The translations under genes and the position numbers were made by a program. A model generated the notes under the pieces. That model searched no databases. It was not told the DNA's origin and was given only the letters and a program-made list of their open reading frames with translations. Shown here in pieces: positions 11,203-21,599 of a stretch of 64,000 nt of DNA. The number at the start of each line of letters is the position of its first letter. The first letter of the stretch is position 1. The DNA is from Costus lasius (lineage: Eukaryota; Streptophyta; Magnoliopsida; Zingiberales; Costaceae). The stretch lies in NCBI GenBank assembly GCA_027563935.2, contig JANVAS020000203.1:8370001-8434000 (forward strand). The letters are read 5' to 3'.

Positions 11203-11511
11203 CACAATCTGCTGGATTGCCAAGATGAAGGGGAATCGCACGGGTTGGGCGATTGGCTGGGACAGCCTACCAGAAATTAGTGCTTGTCATCTCTGTGCAT
11301 CTTATCTCGCTTGAGCGGGACGCGGAGACCAAGTATGAAATCTGGATCCCATCTCACTAAAAGAGTGTTACTCTTTCGGACTGTTTACTGGATTTTTCAG
11401 TCAGACAAAATAGTGAGAAAAGAAACTTTCTTAAGTCCTGGATTGATTCTGAAACATTGATACTGACCTTGCTGTTCTTGCCTGTTGTAGATTCCTGCAG
11501 CAACGAACACC

Positions 11512-14500
11512 ATGAGCTTCAATGTGCGATCCCTACTGGAAAGGGAGAAGTTTGCTGGGCCGAACTTCTCTGACTGGTTCGGACACCTTAAGATTGTTCT
11601 TAAGGCAGAGAGGAAACTGTATGTCCTCGAGACGGCGATACCGCCGCAGCCCGCTCCGAACGCCGCAAGGGCGGTTCGGGATGCCTACGAAAAGCACGTC
11701 AATGATAGCATTGATGTCGCTTGCCTGATGCTAGCGTCTATGACGCCACCGCTGCAGCGTCAGCATGAGGATATGTCGGCTATAGAAATTATAGCGAACC
11801 TCAAGATGCTGTATGCTGCACAGGCGAGGACTGAGCGCTATAATCTGACGAAGCTCTTCTTTCAGAGCAAACTGGCTGAGGGGAGCCCAGTGGGAGCTCA
11901 TGTGCTCAAGATGATTGGGCACAAGGAGGCTCTAGAGAAACTGGGGCATACCGTCAACCAGGAGCTTGCTGTGGACATTATTCTACAGTCTCTTCCACCT
12001 TCTTTCGATGCGTTCATCATTAATTTTAATATGAACAAAATCGATTGTACGCCGGCAGAGCTGCTGAATATGCTCTTGACAACTGAGGAAACTCTGAAGG
12101 GTAAGCCTTCAACCTCTGTCTTAATGGTTCCTTCAAGGAACAAGAAGAAGGGGAAGAAGGGCAAGACCCCTGTCAAGAATTACAGCAAGGCCCTGAAACA
12201 GAAGGTGAAGCGGTCGAAGGACAACAGGTGTTTCCACTGTGGCCAGCTGGGTCACTGGAAAAAGGACTGTAAAGCGCTCCAAGGAGATAAGAGGGGAAGC
12301 ATCGCTTCTGGCTCAGGTATATATGTGACTGAGGTCATGTTATCTTCTTCTACCATTTCATGGGTGTTGGACACCGCATGTGGAGTTCACATTTGTTCAA
12401 ATGTGCAGGAACTCAAGAGAAGAAGGCAGGTGGGACAGCATGAGGTAGACCTACGAGTTGGAAACGGGGCACGGGTTGCTGCTGTTGCTGTAGGAGACTA
12501 TTTCATTACTTTACCATCTGGCATTGTATTAGAATTGAACAATTGTTATTTTGTACCAAGTATCACCAAGAATATTATCTCCATTCCTGCTCTAGTCAGG
12601 AAAGGATTTGCCTTTGAATGCAAGATTTCAAAGTGTGTTTTAACTTTTGATAATATTGTGTATGCGACTGGTTCAATTAACAATGGGTTATACATGTTGG
12701 ACATGGAAAATTCGATACAAAACATTGATAATAAGAAAGCCAAGTATGCTGATGACAGCACCTTGCTATGGCATAGTCGTTTAGGCCATATAAACGAGAA
12801 GCGCATTAAGCGGTTGCATGATCATGGACTGCTGGGATCATTCTCCTATGAGGAGATTGATACATGCAAAGCTTGTTTGATGGGTAAAATGATGAAGTCT
12901 CCTTTTCTTCACAAAGGGCAAAGGACTTCAGGTTTACTGGACCTTATACACAGTGATGTGTGTGGGCCATTTAGTAAACATGCCAGAGGTGGCTATCAGT
13001 ACTTCATTACCTTTACTGATGATTTCAGTAGGTATGGGTATGTCTATTTAATGAGACATAAAAGTGAATCTTTTGACAAGTTCAAAGAGTTCAAAAATGA
13101 AGTACAAAATCAGCTAGGCCGAAATATCAAGGCACTTCGTTCTGATCGAGGTGGTGAATACCTGAGTCATGCGTTTACTGACTATCTGAAGGAGTGTGGG
13201 ATTATCTCACAGCTCACTCCGCCAGGAACACCGCAGTGGAATGGTGTGTCCGAGAGGAGAAATAGAACGTTACTTGATATGGTTCGTTCTATGATGAGTC
13301 AGGCTACTCTTCCATATTCCTTTTGGGGTTTTGCACTGGAAACAGCTGCAAAGGTACTAAACCGAGTGCCATCCAAGGCAGTTTCAAAGATGCCATATGA
13401 GTTATGGTATGGGAAACAGCCTAGCATGACATTTATCAGGATCTGGGGTTGCGAGGCTTATGTCAAAAAGCTCGCCTCTGGGAAACTGGAAAGCAGATCT
13501 GAGAAATGTATCTTTGTCGGTTACCCTAAGGAAACTAAGGGTTATTATTTCTACGATCCCAAAGAGAACAAGGTTTTTGTTGCTCGGACGGCCATATTTC
13601 TTGAGAAGGAGTTTCTTCTGCAAGAGGCCAGTGGGAGAGAAATAAAGCTGGATGAGATTCCAGAGGAAGGACAAAGTAGTCAAGCAGAGTTGGATGAGCC
13701 TGAGCCGGTAGATCAGGTTATTGAACAACCTGAGGCTCAGATATCACGGGAACCGCGAAGATCGGGTAGGATCCGTCGACAGCCTGAGCGCTATGACGGA
13801 GTCTACATCATTGATAATGATGAACCCCTAACTTATGCGGATGCGGTCAGTGGACCGGAGTCAGCTAGATGGCATGATGCTATGCGAGCCGAGATGGACT
13901 CCATGTCAGATAACCAAGTCTGGGATTTGGTTGATCCGCCTCCGGGAGTAATCCCTATAGGCTGTAAATGGATCTTCAAGAAGAAGATTGACATGGATGG
14001 TAACGTGGTTACCTATAAAGGCAGACTAGTTGCGAAAGGTTTCAAACAAATCTACGGGATAGATTATGATGAAACTTTCTCTCCTGTAGCCATGTTTAAG
14101 TCTATTCGGATTCTTTTCGCGATAGCAGCATATTACGACTATGAGATCTGGCAGATGGATGTGAAAACAGCTTTCCTTAATGGAAATCTGGATGAGGATG
14201 TGTATATGACACAACCTGAGGGTTTCACTAATCCAGCAGATCGTCATAAAATATGCAAGTTAAAGAAGTCCATTTATGGACTTAAACAAGCATCAAGAAG
14301 CTGGAACATTCGTTTTGATGAATCAATCTCTGAGTTTGGTTTCATCAAGAACGAGGATGACCCGTGTGTATATAAGAGGTTTAGTGGGAGCGTGATTACA
14401 TTCCTAATCCTCTACGTCGATGATATCTTGATCATTGGAAATGATATTCCTGAACTGCATGCTGTTAAAGCATGGTTAGGAAAATGTTTCCAGATGAAAG

Positions 14501-15396
14501 ATTTGGGAGAAGCAGCCTATGTACTAGGTGTGAAGATCTACAGGGATAGATCTAAGAGGCTTCTCGGGCTGTGCCAGAGTACTTACATCGATAAGGTCCT
14601 GGAGAGATTCCATTTAGAGAATTCTAAACGTGGATATCTTCCAGTCAGACATGGTCTGAATCTTTCAAAGAGTCAGTGTCCACAAACACAGACTGAGAAA
14701 GATGAAATGGACAATACGCCTTATGCTTCAGCTATTGGGTCCATTATGTATGCGATGTTGTGTACTCGCCCAGACGTCGCTTACGGGTTAAGCGTGACCA
14801 GTCGATTCCAAAGTAATCCAGGTTTGGCGCACTGGATTGCGGTCAAGAACATCTTAAAATATCTGCGGAGGACCAAAGATATGTTCTTGATATATGGTGG
14901 TCAGGAAGAACTCAGTATAGAGGGATATACTGACGCTTCGTTCCAGTCGGACCAGGATGATTTCCGATCGCAATCAGGCTATGTTTTTAGCTTGAATGGT
15001 GGAGCAGTGGTGTGGAAGAGTTTCAAACAGTCTACTGTTGCTGATTCCACAACTGAAGCCGAGTATGTTGCAGCCTCGGAAGCATCCAAGGAGGCAGTGT
15101 GGATTCGTAAGTTCGTGAGAGAACTTGGTGTCGTTCCTTCGAGTGCTGATCCTTTGGTTATCTTCTGTGATAACACTGGAGCAATCGCACAAGCAAAGGA
15201 ACCACGGTCGCACCAGAAGTCCAAGCACATACAGAGACGGTTTCACTTGATCCGGGAGATCATTGATCGAGGCGAGATCAAGATTTGCAAGGTTCATACA
15301 GATGACAATCTGGCAGACCCGCTTACCAAGCCTCTGGCGCAGCAGAAGCATGAGAAGCACTGTAATAATATGGGTTTGAGATTTCTCAACCATTAG
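11512..15396 (+). CDS. Angela copia Gag-Pol polyprotein, full length (1294 aa)
   Basis: A single open frame encodes all proteins for reverse transcription and integration. The ATG at 11512 is the conserved start in A, D and (as MNF) E and G. Gag with the UBN2 fold covers roughly residues 1-235, followed by the zinc knuckle CX2CX4HX4C (C240, C243, H248, C253). The protease has LDTAC at D287. The integrase has the zinc residues H421, H426, C452, C455 and the catalytic triad D482, D545, E581 (DX35E). Reverse transcriptase covers about 800-1060, with MDVKTAFLNG (D883) and YVDD (968-971). RNase H has D1141, E1182, D1220 and H1239. Gag-Pol order with integrase before RT defines Ty1/copia, and the length is normal for Angela. 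No stop or shift is seen, so it is potentially active. Confidence 0.98.
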   Translation: MSFNVRSLLEREKFAGPNFSDWFGHLKIVLKAERKLYVLETAIPPQPAPNAARAVRDAYEKHVNDSIDVACLMLASMTPPLQRQHEDMSAIEIIANLKMLYAAQARTERYNLTKLFFQSKLAEGSPVGAHVLKMIGHKEALEKLGHTVNQELAVDIILQSLPPSFDAFIINFNMNKIDCTPAELLNMLLTTEETLKGKPSTSVLMVPSRNKKKGKKGKTPVKNYSKALKQKVKRSKDNRCFHCGQLGHWKKDCKALQGDKRGSIASGSGIYVTEVMLSSSTISWVLDTACGVHICSNVQELKRRRQVGQHEVDLRVGNGARVAAVAVGDYFITLPSGIVLELNNCYFVPSITKNIISIPALVRKGFAFECKISKCVLTFDNIVYATGSINNGLYMLDMENSIQNIDNKKAKYADDSTLLWHSRLGHINEKRIKRLHDHGLLGSFSYEEIDTCKACLMGKMMKSPFLHKGQRTSGLLDLIHSDVCGPFSKHARGGYQYFITFTDDFSRYGYVYLMRHKSESFDKFKEFKNEVQNQLGRNIKALRSDRGGEYLSHAFTDYLKECGIISQLTPPGTPQWNGVSERRNRTLLDMVRSMMSQATLPYSFWGFALETAAKVLNRVPSKAVSKMPYELWYGKQPSMTFIRIWGCEAYVKKLASGKLESRSEKCIFVGYPKETKGYYFYDPKENKVFVARTAIFLEKEFLLQEASGREIKLDEIPEEGQSSQAELDEPEPVDQVIEQPEAQISREPRRSGRIRRQPERYDGVYIIDNDEPLTYADAVSGPESARWHDAMRAEMDSMSDNQVWDLVDPPPGVIPIGCKWIFKKKIDMDGNVVTYKGRLVAKGFKQIYGIDYDETFSPVAMFKSIRILFAIAAYYDYEIWQMDVKTAFLNGNLDEDVYMTQPEGFTNPADRHKICKLKKSIYGLKQASRSWNIRFDESISEFGFIKNEDDPCVYKRFSGSVITFLILYVDDILIIGNDIPELHAVKAWLGKCFQMKDLGEAAYVLGVKIYRDRSKRLLGLCQSTYIDKVLERFHLENSKRGYLPVRHGLNLSKSQCPQTQTEKDEMDNTPYASAIGSIMYAMLCTRPDVAYGLSVTSRFQSNPGLAHWIAVKNILKYLRRTKDMFLIYGGQEELSIEGYTDASFQSDQDDFRSQSGYVFSLNGGAVVWKSFKQSTVADSTTEAEYVAASEASKEAVWIRKFVRELGVVPSSADPLVIFCDNTGAIAQAKEPRSHQKSKHIQRRFHLIREIIDRGEIKICKVHTDDNLADPLTKPLAQQKHEKHCNNMGLRFLNH

Positions 15397-15406
15397 ATTA
15401 AGTGCA

Positions 15407-15416
15407 AGTGGGAGAT
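15407..15416 (+). other. Polypurine tract of C
   Basis: The purine-rich AAGTGGGAGA-type stretch sits immediately before the 3' LTR, where plus-strand DNA synthesis starts. The same sequence precedes the 3' LTRs of B, D, E and F. Confidence 0.85.
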
Positions 15417-17136
15417 TGTTGGGGTATGCCCTTAAGGCTAATGTTTGAGGCCTTGGGATTGTATAAGTATCATGTAATAAACTCTTAAGTTTATAATAAG
15501 GCATGGTTGTTATTCAGGTTGTTACCTTGTCTGCTGTAATAAGTGTACTTCTGAATAATGTCTCAAAGCTGTTCAGCTAGGCTGACAGGCTATAAGTCCT
15601 TAGTCGAGATATCTTGGTGAACATGAGACAGCCTTGATATGATGGAGACTAATATCAGTGCTAATCTTATAGGATGCTTCGAGCATGGAATAAGATGTAG
15701 ACTCATGGGTACATTGGATGTACTGGACAGACCCTACTGGGATATTGCATTGCTTGTCACAATGTGAATGATCCCTGTAAGCAGCAAGTGGCACATGTCC
15801 TTTGACTTGAGATCACTTGTGTTTCTAAATGATGATTGTCATTGTTTTGAGGTAGTTCAATATCATTTGAAATATAATGATTATAGACTATCTTGGATGG
15901 TGAGCTTGAATCAGGTTAGGGCACTAGTGATAGATAAAGGATTGCCGTCTCCTTGTTTAAGGAGTGTGATGTTCTAAAGGCCCCCCTATATGAGATGATT
16001 GAGGTAGTGTATGGCCATACCCAGATGACTATGTGCATCTGATCTAATCATGCTCATCGTATTGGAGTTACAAGCTTGACATGCTTGTCCAATAAGAACA
16101 TCCAGTGGCAAAGGACATATGTGTGCCTTGTGAGTTTTGATTCACACTTGTGTCATGGTTTGGGTGTAGTCTTGGAAGACTATTTCCTTTATATCGGGAG
16201 ACAGTGATGTGTTGCTAGATACCCCTCACTGATCGTGATAACGTAAGTTGTCGTTACCGACATTTAAAGGAAACCCTTAGGGTCGCACAATTTGATGATA
16301 TGGCTTTCTTGAGTCAGATCGTGTGGACTGAATTGTATGGGTTCAGTTTAAAGGGGTTTAATCTCTGATTGCAAGTGAGATCTAGCCTGATCATGTTTGA
16401 TTGATTAGGGCTTTAGATCGGTAAGCTTCGATCGAGAGAGATGATGCTAGATCGGTGAGATCAGGAGCATCAGGAGATGAACGGCTAGATCATGAGCCAT
16501 TTGGTTCATAGAGGGTCTAGACCATGCCTTGGCTTGGCTTGGTTTGAGTTTGGTCTTTGGGCCAAATCGAATTGAACCAAAGCATGAACCGGTTCACTAG
16601 GTGAACGCATGGTTCATCAAGAGGGGCGTTTTGGCGTTGGAGAGTGGCTTCATGACTTTCCATTTTGGGAAGTCATGTAACGTCATTTGTCTTGATGTCG
16701 CCGAAGTGCATTTGCTCTCTTGTCTTTGCGTTTTGTTTTTGGAAAAAGTGAGCTTGCTTGCCATCTCGTGTGGAAGGAAGTGGACGACAAGAACAAGCGC
16801 TCGGCCAAGGAAACTTCTCCATCATCCTAACATTCGATCAAGGACACCTTGCGCATCCTTGCTAGCACAAGGAGATCCAAGGAGAAGCCATCTTCTCTTG
16901 TGTGTGATTATCTTCGGAGAAGGGGCACTTGCGCCTTTGCTTCCAAAGCTCCATCTAAACCGAGATGGCTATGGTATGAGTCTCAACTTCACCAAGTTGA
17001 ACATATGTTTATGCTAAGATTCTTGAAAACCTTTTGCTTCCGCTTGCAATGGTGATGCGCCACCCCTTTAAGGTTTTCGCCCCCCTCTTGAAAGGGATTT
17101 TGTTTACTTGCGCTCCCCCATGAAGGGGACACTTCA
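15417..17136 (+). repeat. 3' LTR of C
   Basis: 1720 bp, the same length as the 5' LTR and with two substitutions by eye. It is followed by the target duplication CAAGA. Confidence 0.97.
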
Positions 17137-17141
17137 CAAGA

Positions 17142-18210
17142 TCTAACCGTTCATCTCCTGATGCTCCTGATCTCACCGATCTAGCATCATCTCTCTCGAT
17201 CGAAGCTTACCGATCTCAAGCCCTAATCAATCAAACATGATCAGACCAGATCTCACTTATAATCAGAGATTAAATCCCTTTAAACTGAACCCAAACAATT
17301 CAGTCCACACGATCTGACTCAAGTAAGCCATATCATCAAATTATGCGACCCTGAGGGTTTCCTTTAAATGTCGGTAACGATAACTTACGTTATCACGATC
17401 AGTGAGGGGTATCTAGCAACACATCACTGTCTCCCGATATAAAGGAAAGAGTCTTCCAAGACTACACCCAAACCACAGCACAAGTGTGAATCCATTCACA
17501 GGGCATACAAATTTCCTTTGCCACTGGATGTTCTTATTGGACAAGCATGTCATGCCTGTTGCTCCAATATGATGAGCATGATTAGATCAGATGAATACAG
17601 TCACCTGGGTATGGCCATACACTTTCTCAATCATCTCATTCAGGGGGGGCCCCTTTAGAACATCACACTCCTTAAACAAGGAGACGGCAATCCTTTATCT
17701 ATCACTAGTGCCCTAACCTGACTCATGATCATTATCCAAGATAGTCTATGATCATTATCTTTCAAATGATATTGAACTACCTCAAAACAATGACATTCAT
17801 CATTTAGAAACACAAGTGATCTCAAGTCAAAGGACATGTGCCACTTGTAGCATACAAGGATTATTCACATTGTGACAAGCAATTGAATATCCTAGTAGGG
17901 TCTGTCCAGTACATCCAATGTACCCATGAGTCTACATCTTATTCCATGCTCGAAGCATCCTATAAGATTAGAACACATGTTAGTCTCAATCTTATCAAGG
18001 CTGTCTCATGTTCACCAAGATATTTCGACTAAGGACTTAACTGTCAGCCTAGCTGAACAGCTTTGAGACATTATTCAGTAGTACACTTATTACAGCAGAC
18101 AAGGTAACAAACTGAATAACAACCATGCCTTTATAAACACAAGAGTTTATTACATGATACTGATATAATCCCAAGGCCTCAAACATTAGCCTTAAGGGCA
18201 TACCCCAACA
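17142..18210 (-). repeat. 5' LTR of A, outer piece
   Basis: This is the U3-side 1069 bp of A's 5' LTR, ending TACCCCAACA at 18210 (TGTTGGGGTA on the minus strand). It continues the piece at 7353-8001 across element C. Confidence 0.93.
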
Positions 18211-19882
18211 AATACGGTACGGCCATAATCCCTGAGAGGTGCAGTAATATGGGAAGATTTTGACCAAAGTTTTCATGGCGATTACGGCACCGCGGGTAAC
18301 AATCTTTATGGTGCCGTAATGCTAGATGATTTTCCACCCGAGAGATTTCAGAGATTACGGCACTGCCGTAATGAACATTACGGGCCGTATTTTGGTCCAA
18401 AAACATATAGAAGCAAATATGGCACGGCCGTAAATATTTTTACGGGCCATAATCTTGACAAATACTTCACAGAGCCAAAATTATGGCACTATCGTAATAT
18501 TCATTACGGTACCGTAATTGTATTCAAAAACGCGATTTTTACGGGTTCAAATCTTGCATGGACCATATCTTTTGATCCAGACCTCCAAATTAAGATCCGA
18601 AAGTTGTTGTGGACTCGTCTTAAAGAGGAGAAGACGCACGAAGTTGTCTTGCACTGAGAGGCATAGAGGGCACCTCTCGCCATGATTTTCACTCAGAAGC
18701 TTCGCCTAAAGGAGAGGAGGATGCACCAAAAGTTTTAGAGCAAAAGGAGTTTGATTGGAGGAGGAATCAAGAAAGAACGCCACCGGCATTGTTCATACGT
18801 GTGATTACAGCTGTAATTTCTATTACAGCCGCGTTGTAAAGTTTATTTCTTCCTTCTCTTCAATTTCTGATACTTTGAAACTATGGTTGATTGTATTTCT
18901 TTCTCCATTCAAGCTTAAACATATTTGGGACATGGGTGTAATCCCCTTGATTTTATATGATTATATAACTTTTTATTTCGTAAAGATAATTTTGCCATGA
19001 TAATTTTACCTATGTGATTATTGTTCTAAATTTCTCCTTAGTTTACTTATTGTCATCATGTTTAGAGTTCTCGCAATAAGGACCGAAAGGTAACTTGCTT
19101 GTTAATTGGAACCCTAAAATTGATAAATAGGAATTCACCGTAAGAGATTAGGTTAAAGTTCTTATTTCTTTATTTTAGTGACGTGATTGCCATGTTGATA
19201 ATTATGAACCTAGGATTAAGTTAGTGTGTCAAACGTGGAGATCTTGCATGAAAGTGAGGATCGGAACGTTGGAGAACCACAGGTAGAACTTGTGTTGAGA
19301 CTCGGATGTACGAAAGTGATCCTTGAGATTCCACTTGAGACAATCAACTTAGAATTCGGATGCACGAAAGTGATATTTGAATTCTTTGATTGATGATTTA
19401 CTTATCATTAGCCTAGGATAAATCCTGCGCAAAAGTGAGGATTGGTCCCTGCATGATTGTCTGCACGATAGTGAGATAATCCCTTTATGAAGTAAATTAA
19501 GTCTTTGTCAAAACAAGATTTGACTGACAACCTTTTATTCATATCTAGTCATTCAAATCAAGGTGGATGAAACCCTAGTCCCAGTTCTCTCTTTGATTAT
19601 CTTTTAGTGTACTTTTCTTGCATAGTTTACTTCTATTATTTTCGGTTTGCTTAGCTAGTGAGAAATCAATTATTTGGTACTAAACAATAATGTCTCTATG
19701 GGATCGATATTTTCTTTATTATTTCGAGTATCTGTGCACTTGCGGAGACTACAAGTTAGGGATAACAAGTTTTTGGAGCCGTGCCAAGGAGTGACAATAG
19801 CCCTGTACGCCAATACCTTTGGCCGCGACCCCTGAAACGAGTCTACCTGCTTGTATTTAAAAGTGTGTCCTTTCGGATCACA
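18211..19882 (+). repeat. Left LTR of Athila-like element, 5' truncated by A
   Basis: It aligns with 24785-26513. It carries at least four TTACGG-type quasi-palindromes (18280-18525), a GCTGTAAT/ATTACAGC hairpin near 18810-18830, and a cluster of five GCACGAAAGTGA-like motifs (19244-19475). The LTR may instead end at about 19764, before a first degenerate primer-site copy. ORFs at 18319-18657 and 18755-19000 are short and domain-free. Confidence 0.8.
19774..19790 (+). other. Degenerate duplicate primer-site-like sequence
   Basis: TGGAGCCGTGCCAAGGA resembles the true primer site 118 bp downstream, and both are preceded by ACAAGTTT. A matching duplicate occurs near 26405, beside the right LTR. 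Confidence 0.6.
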
Positions 19883-19891
19883 ACAAGTTTT

Positions 19892-19909
19892 TGGCGCCGT
19901 TGCCGGGGA
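19892..19909 (+). other. Primer binding site of Athila-like element (tRNA-Asp type)
   Basis: TGGCGCCGTTGCCGGGGA matches the complement of a plant tRNA-Asp 3' end, the usual primer of Athila elements. It lies a few bases after the LTR. Confidence 0.85.
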
Positions 19910-20159
19910 CCTTAGTTTTGTTAATATCAAAATAGTTGTTAGTATTGCTAGACTAGGTTTTATTTGTTTTAGATTTAACTTTGTTTTTTTTTTCTTTTTG
20001 CGGGTTTTGGATTTTCACAGTTATGACAGAACAGAGAATTTCTGAAATTTGTAAATTTACTTGTGTTTTAGATTTTTTATTTTTGATAGATATTCTGGAA
20101 AAAAAAAGGTTTTATTTGATTGGTATTGGATTATCTTTCTGTCCTTGATAGGTTTGAAG

Positions 20160-21599
20160 ATGTCTTTTAATTACAACTCTTGGGCAACTGAAAGGAGAGA
20201 GGAATACATGCCATACAAAGATGATTCATCATGCACTATTCAAGATAAGTTAAATCAACTTTTAGACTCTTATAAGCAACTGGCTATAACATCTTATTCT
20301 TCTATTAGATGTGATATTTGTGGATATTTTGATCATTATTCCTCTGATTGCCAATTTTTAAATCTCAATTTATCATGGAATGAATCTGATCAATTGTATT
20401 CTAGATGGGAAAACCAAACTTCTTTTTATGATAATTGCTCTAATCATGTTTCTGAACCTTATTTTGAGGACACTGAAGAATCTAGATTAGAAACTATGCT
20501 TGAAAATTTCATGTCAAATCAAAACCAATTTATGACAAGTCAAAATAAAGAAATTGAGGATCTTAAGGGAATAATAAGTAAACTTGCTTTTCGGGTAGAA
20601 TCTTTAACTACTAATTCTGAAATTTTAGAAACCCAGTTACCACAACAAGCATGTTTATTTGAGTTTGAAACTGAAGAACTTGATTTAGAAAAATCTCCCT
20701 CTGATCATGACTGTTTTGAGATTGAGCCTGATGTGAATATTAATGAATCTCACTCTGATTTTGATGATTGTAAAATTGATTCTTCTAATAAATTGTTTGT
20801 AAAAAAGTTTGAGAAAATTGATTTTGAAAAACCCTCTTTTGATGAAATTGATTATTTTGATGTTGTATCATTTATGGTTAAATCTGATGAGTTTGATAAA
20901 GGGTTGGAAATTACAGACATTGATGAGCCCCACTTTGATTTTTGTGATATTGCTGAGATTAATGATAAGTCTTTTGTGGTTGACTCTGATTCTATTGATT
21001 CTGATAAATCTCATTATGATTTTTTGAATGATTATGATTTCGACTCTTCTGATGATGAATTATTTGTGAAAAGACTTAGGGAAAATGATTTTGAACAGTC
21101 TCACTTTGATTTTGATGATAATTTTGAAATTGACAAGTTATTTGATGAAGGGATTGAGGAAATTGATAAAGATTTGAATGTTACAAACACTGATGAATCT
21201 CACTCTGGTGTTTTGCCCATATTTTTTGTTGAATCTTTTGATGAATTTGAAAAATTGAGTTTTATTGAGGAATTTAATGAAAAACATAAAAATTATTTTG
21301 ATAATCCAATGCCTATATCTTTTGATCAAAGTCCTACTCTTATGGCAATTGAAAATATAAACTTGAAGAAAGGACTTATGATTTTGCTTACTGACAAATT
21401 TAGGAAGATTATTGAATATCCTTTTAGTAGAGTTGAAAATTTTGAATATCTTAATTTCTGCATATTTAAGACAGCCACTTTGATTGTGATTTATATGCAA
21501 TTCTGGATTTTTGGATTAGTGGCTAAAATTTTTGGACAAAGGAAATGCAGAAAATCATTTGCTCTTTACTTTGGTACTGATTCACCTATTTCACCATGA
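20160..21599 (+). CDS. Gag-remnant protein with zinc knuckle and acidic repeats (479 aa)
   Basis: I chose the ATG at 20160; the open frame extends to 20061, but the upstream part looks like T-rich leader. From the N-terminus there is a CX2CX4HX4C knuckle at residues 51-64. A helical segment at about 107-150 resembles the C-terminal part of Athila Gag. A very acidic region (about 165-390) follows, with six loose copies of an (E/D)-x-S/P-H/S-x-D-F core about every 28-33 residues, and a repeated LFVK(K/R) block. Last comes a hydrophobic stretch (about 446-467). The capsid part of Gag is missing, and no pol follows. It could act in packaging by trans-acting partners, but that is inference. The open frame in an old, pol-less element is notable. 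Confidence 0.7.
   Translation: MSFNYNSWATERREEYMPYKDDSSCTIQDKLNQLLDSYKQLAITSYSSIRCDICGYFDHYSSDCQFLNLNLSWNESDQLYSRWENQTSFYDNCSNHVSEPYFEDTEESRLETMLENFMSNQNQFMTSQNKEIEDLKGIISKLAFRVESLTTNSEILETQLPQQACLFEFETEELDLEKSPSDHDCFEIEPDVNINESHSDFDDCKIDSSNKLFVKKFEKIDFEKPSFDEIDYFDVVSFMVKSDEFDKGLEITDIDEPHFDFCDIAEINDKSFVVDSDSIDSDKSHYDFLNDYDFDSSDDELFVKRLRENDFEQSHFDFDDNFEIDKLFDEGIEEIDKDLNVTNTDESHSGVLPIFFVESFDEFEKLSFIEEFNEKHKNYFDNPMPISFDQSPTLMAIENINLKKGLMILLTDKFRKIIEYPFSRVENFEYLNFCIFKTATLIVIYMQFWIFGLVAKIFGQRKCRKSFALYFGTDSPISP

Larger units (their letters stand above)
9736..11511 (+). other. 5' leader of Angela element C
   Basis: This is a non-coding leader of 1.78 kb before the gag ATG. It contains the three-hairpin array (10496-10590) and the twin palindromes (10981-10993, 11190-11202). 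It lacks the T-arm-like module seen at this place in E, F and G. A pyrimidine-rich stretch ending TTGTAG lies about 20 bp before gag and resembles a 3' splice site, but no donor was identified. Short ORFs (for example 11065-11280) overlap the palindromes and look incidental. Confidence 0.8.
8002..17136 (+). mobile_element. Complete, intact Angela element C (9135 bp)
   Basis: It has two 1720-bp LTRs (8002-9721 and 15417-17136), a tRNA-Met primer site, a leader, an uninterrupted 1294-codon polyprotein and a purine tract. The target duplication CAAGA flanks it exactly (7997-8001 and 17137-17141). By eye the LTRs differ at only two positions (near 8242/15657 and 8530/15945), so it is a very recent insertion. 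It lies in the 5' LTR of A. Confidence 0.98.
4346..18210 (-). mobile_element. Angela element A (minus), host of B and C; only the 5' half is in the window
   Basis: Read on the minus strand, A consists of a 5' LTR (18210-17142 plus 8001-7353, split by C), a tRNA-Met primer site, a leader, and gag-protease to codon 415, where B interrupts it. The rest of A must lie left of the window beyond B. The outer end (TGTTGGGG read from 18210) abuts the Athila-like LTR; the expected target copy there is AATAC at 18211-18215. Confidence 0.92.

Noticed and set aside
18280..18525. CRISPR array, suggested by short palindromic repeats with spacers
   Set aside because: The repeats are imperfect, lie inside plant retrotransposon LTRs, vary in spacing, and no cas genes exist; the window is eukaryotic.
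20061..20159. N-terminal extension of the Athila-like ORF
   Set aside because: The first 33 codons are T-rich and hydrophobic and look like leader; the ATG at 20160 fits better. This is not proven.
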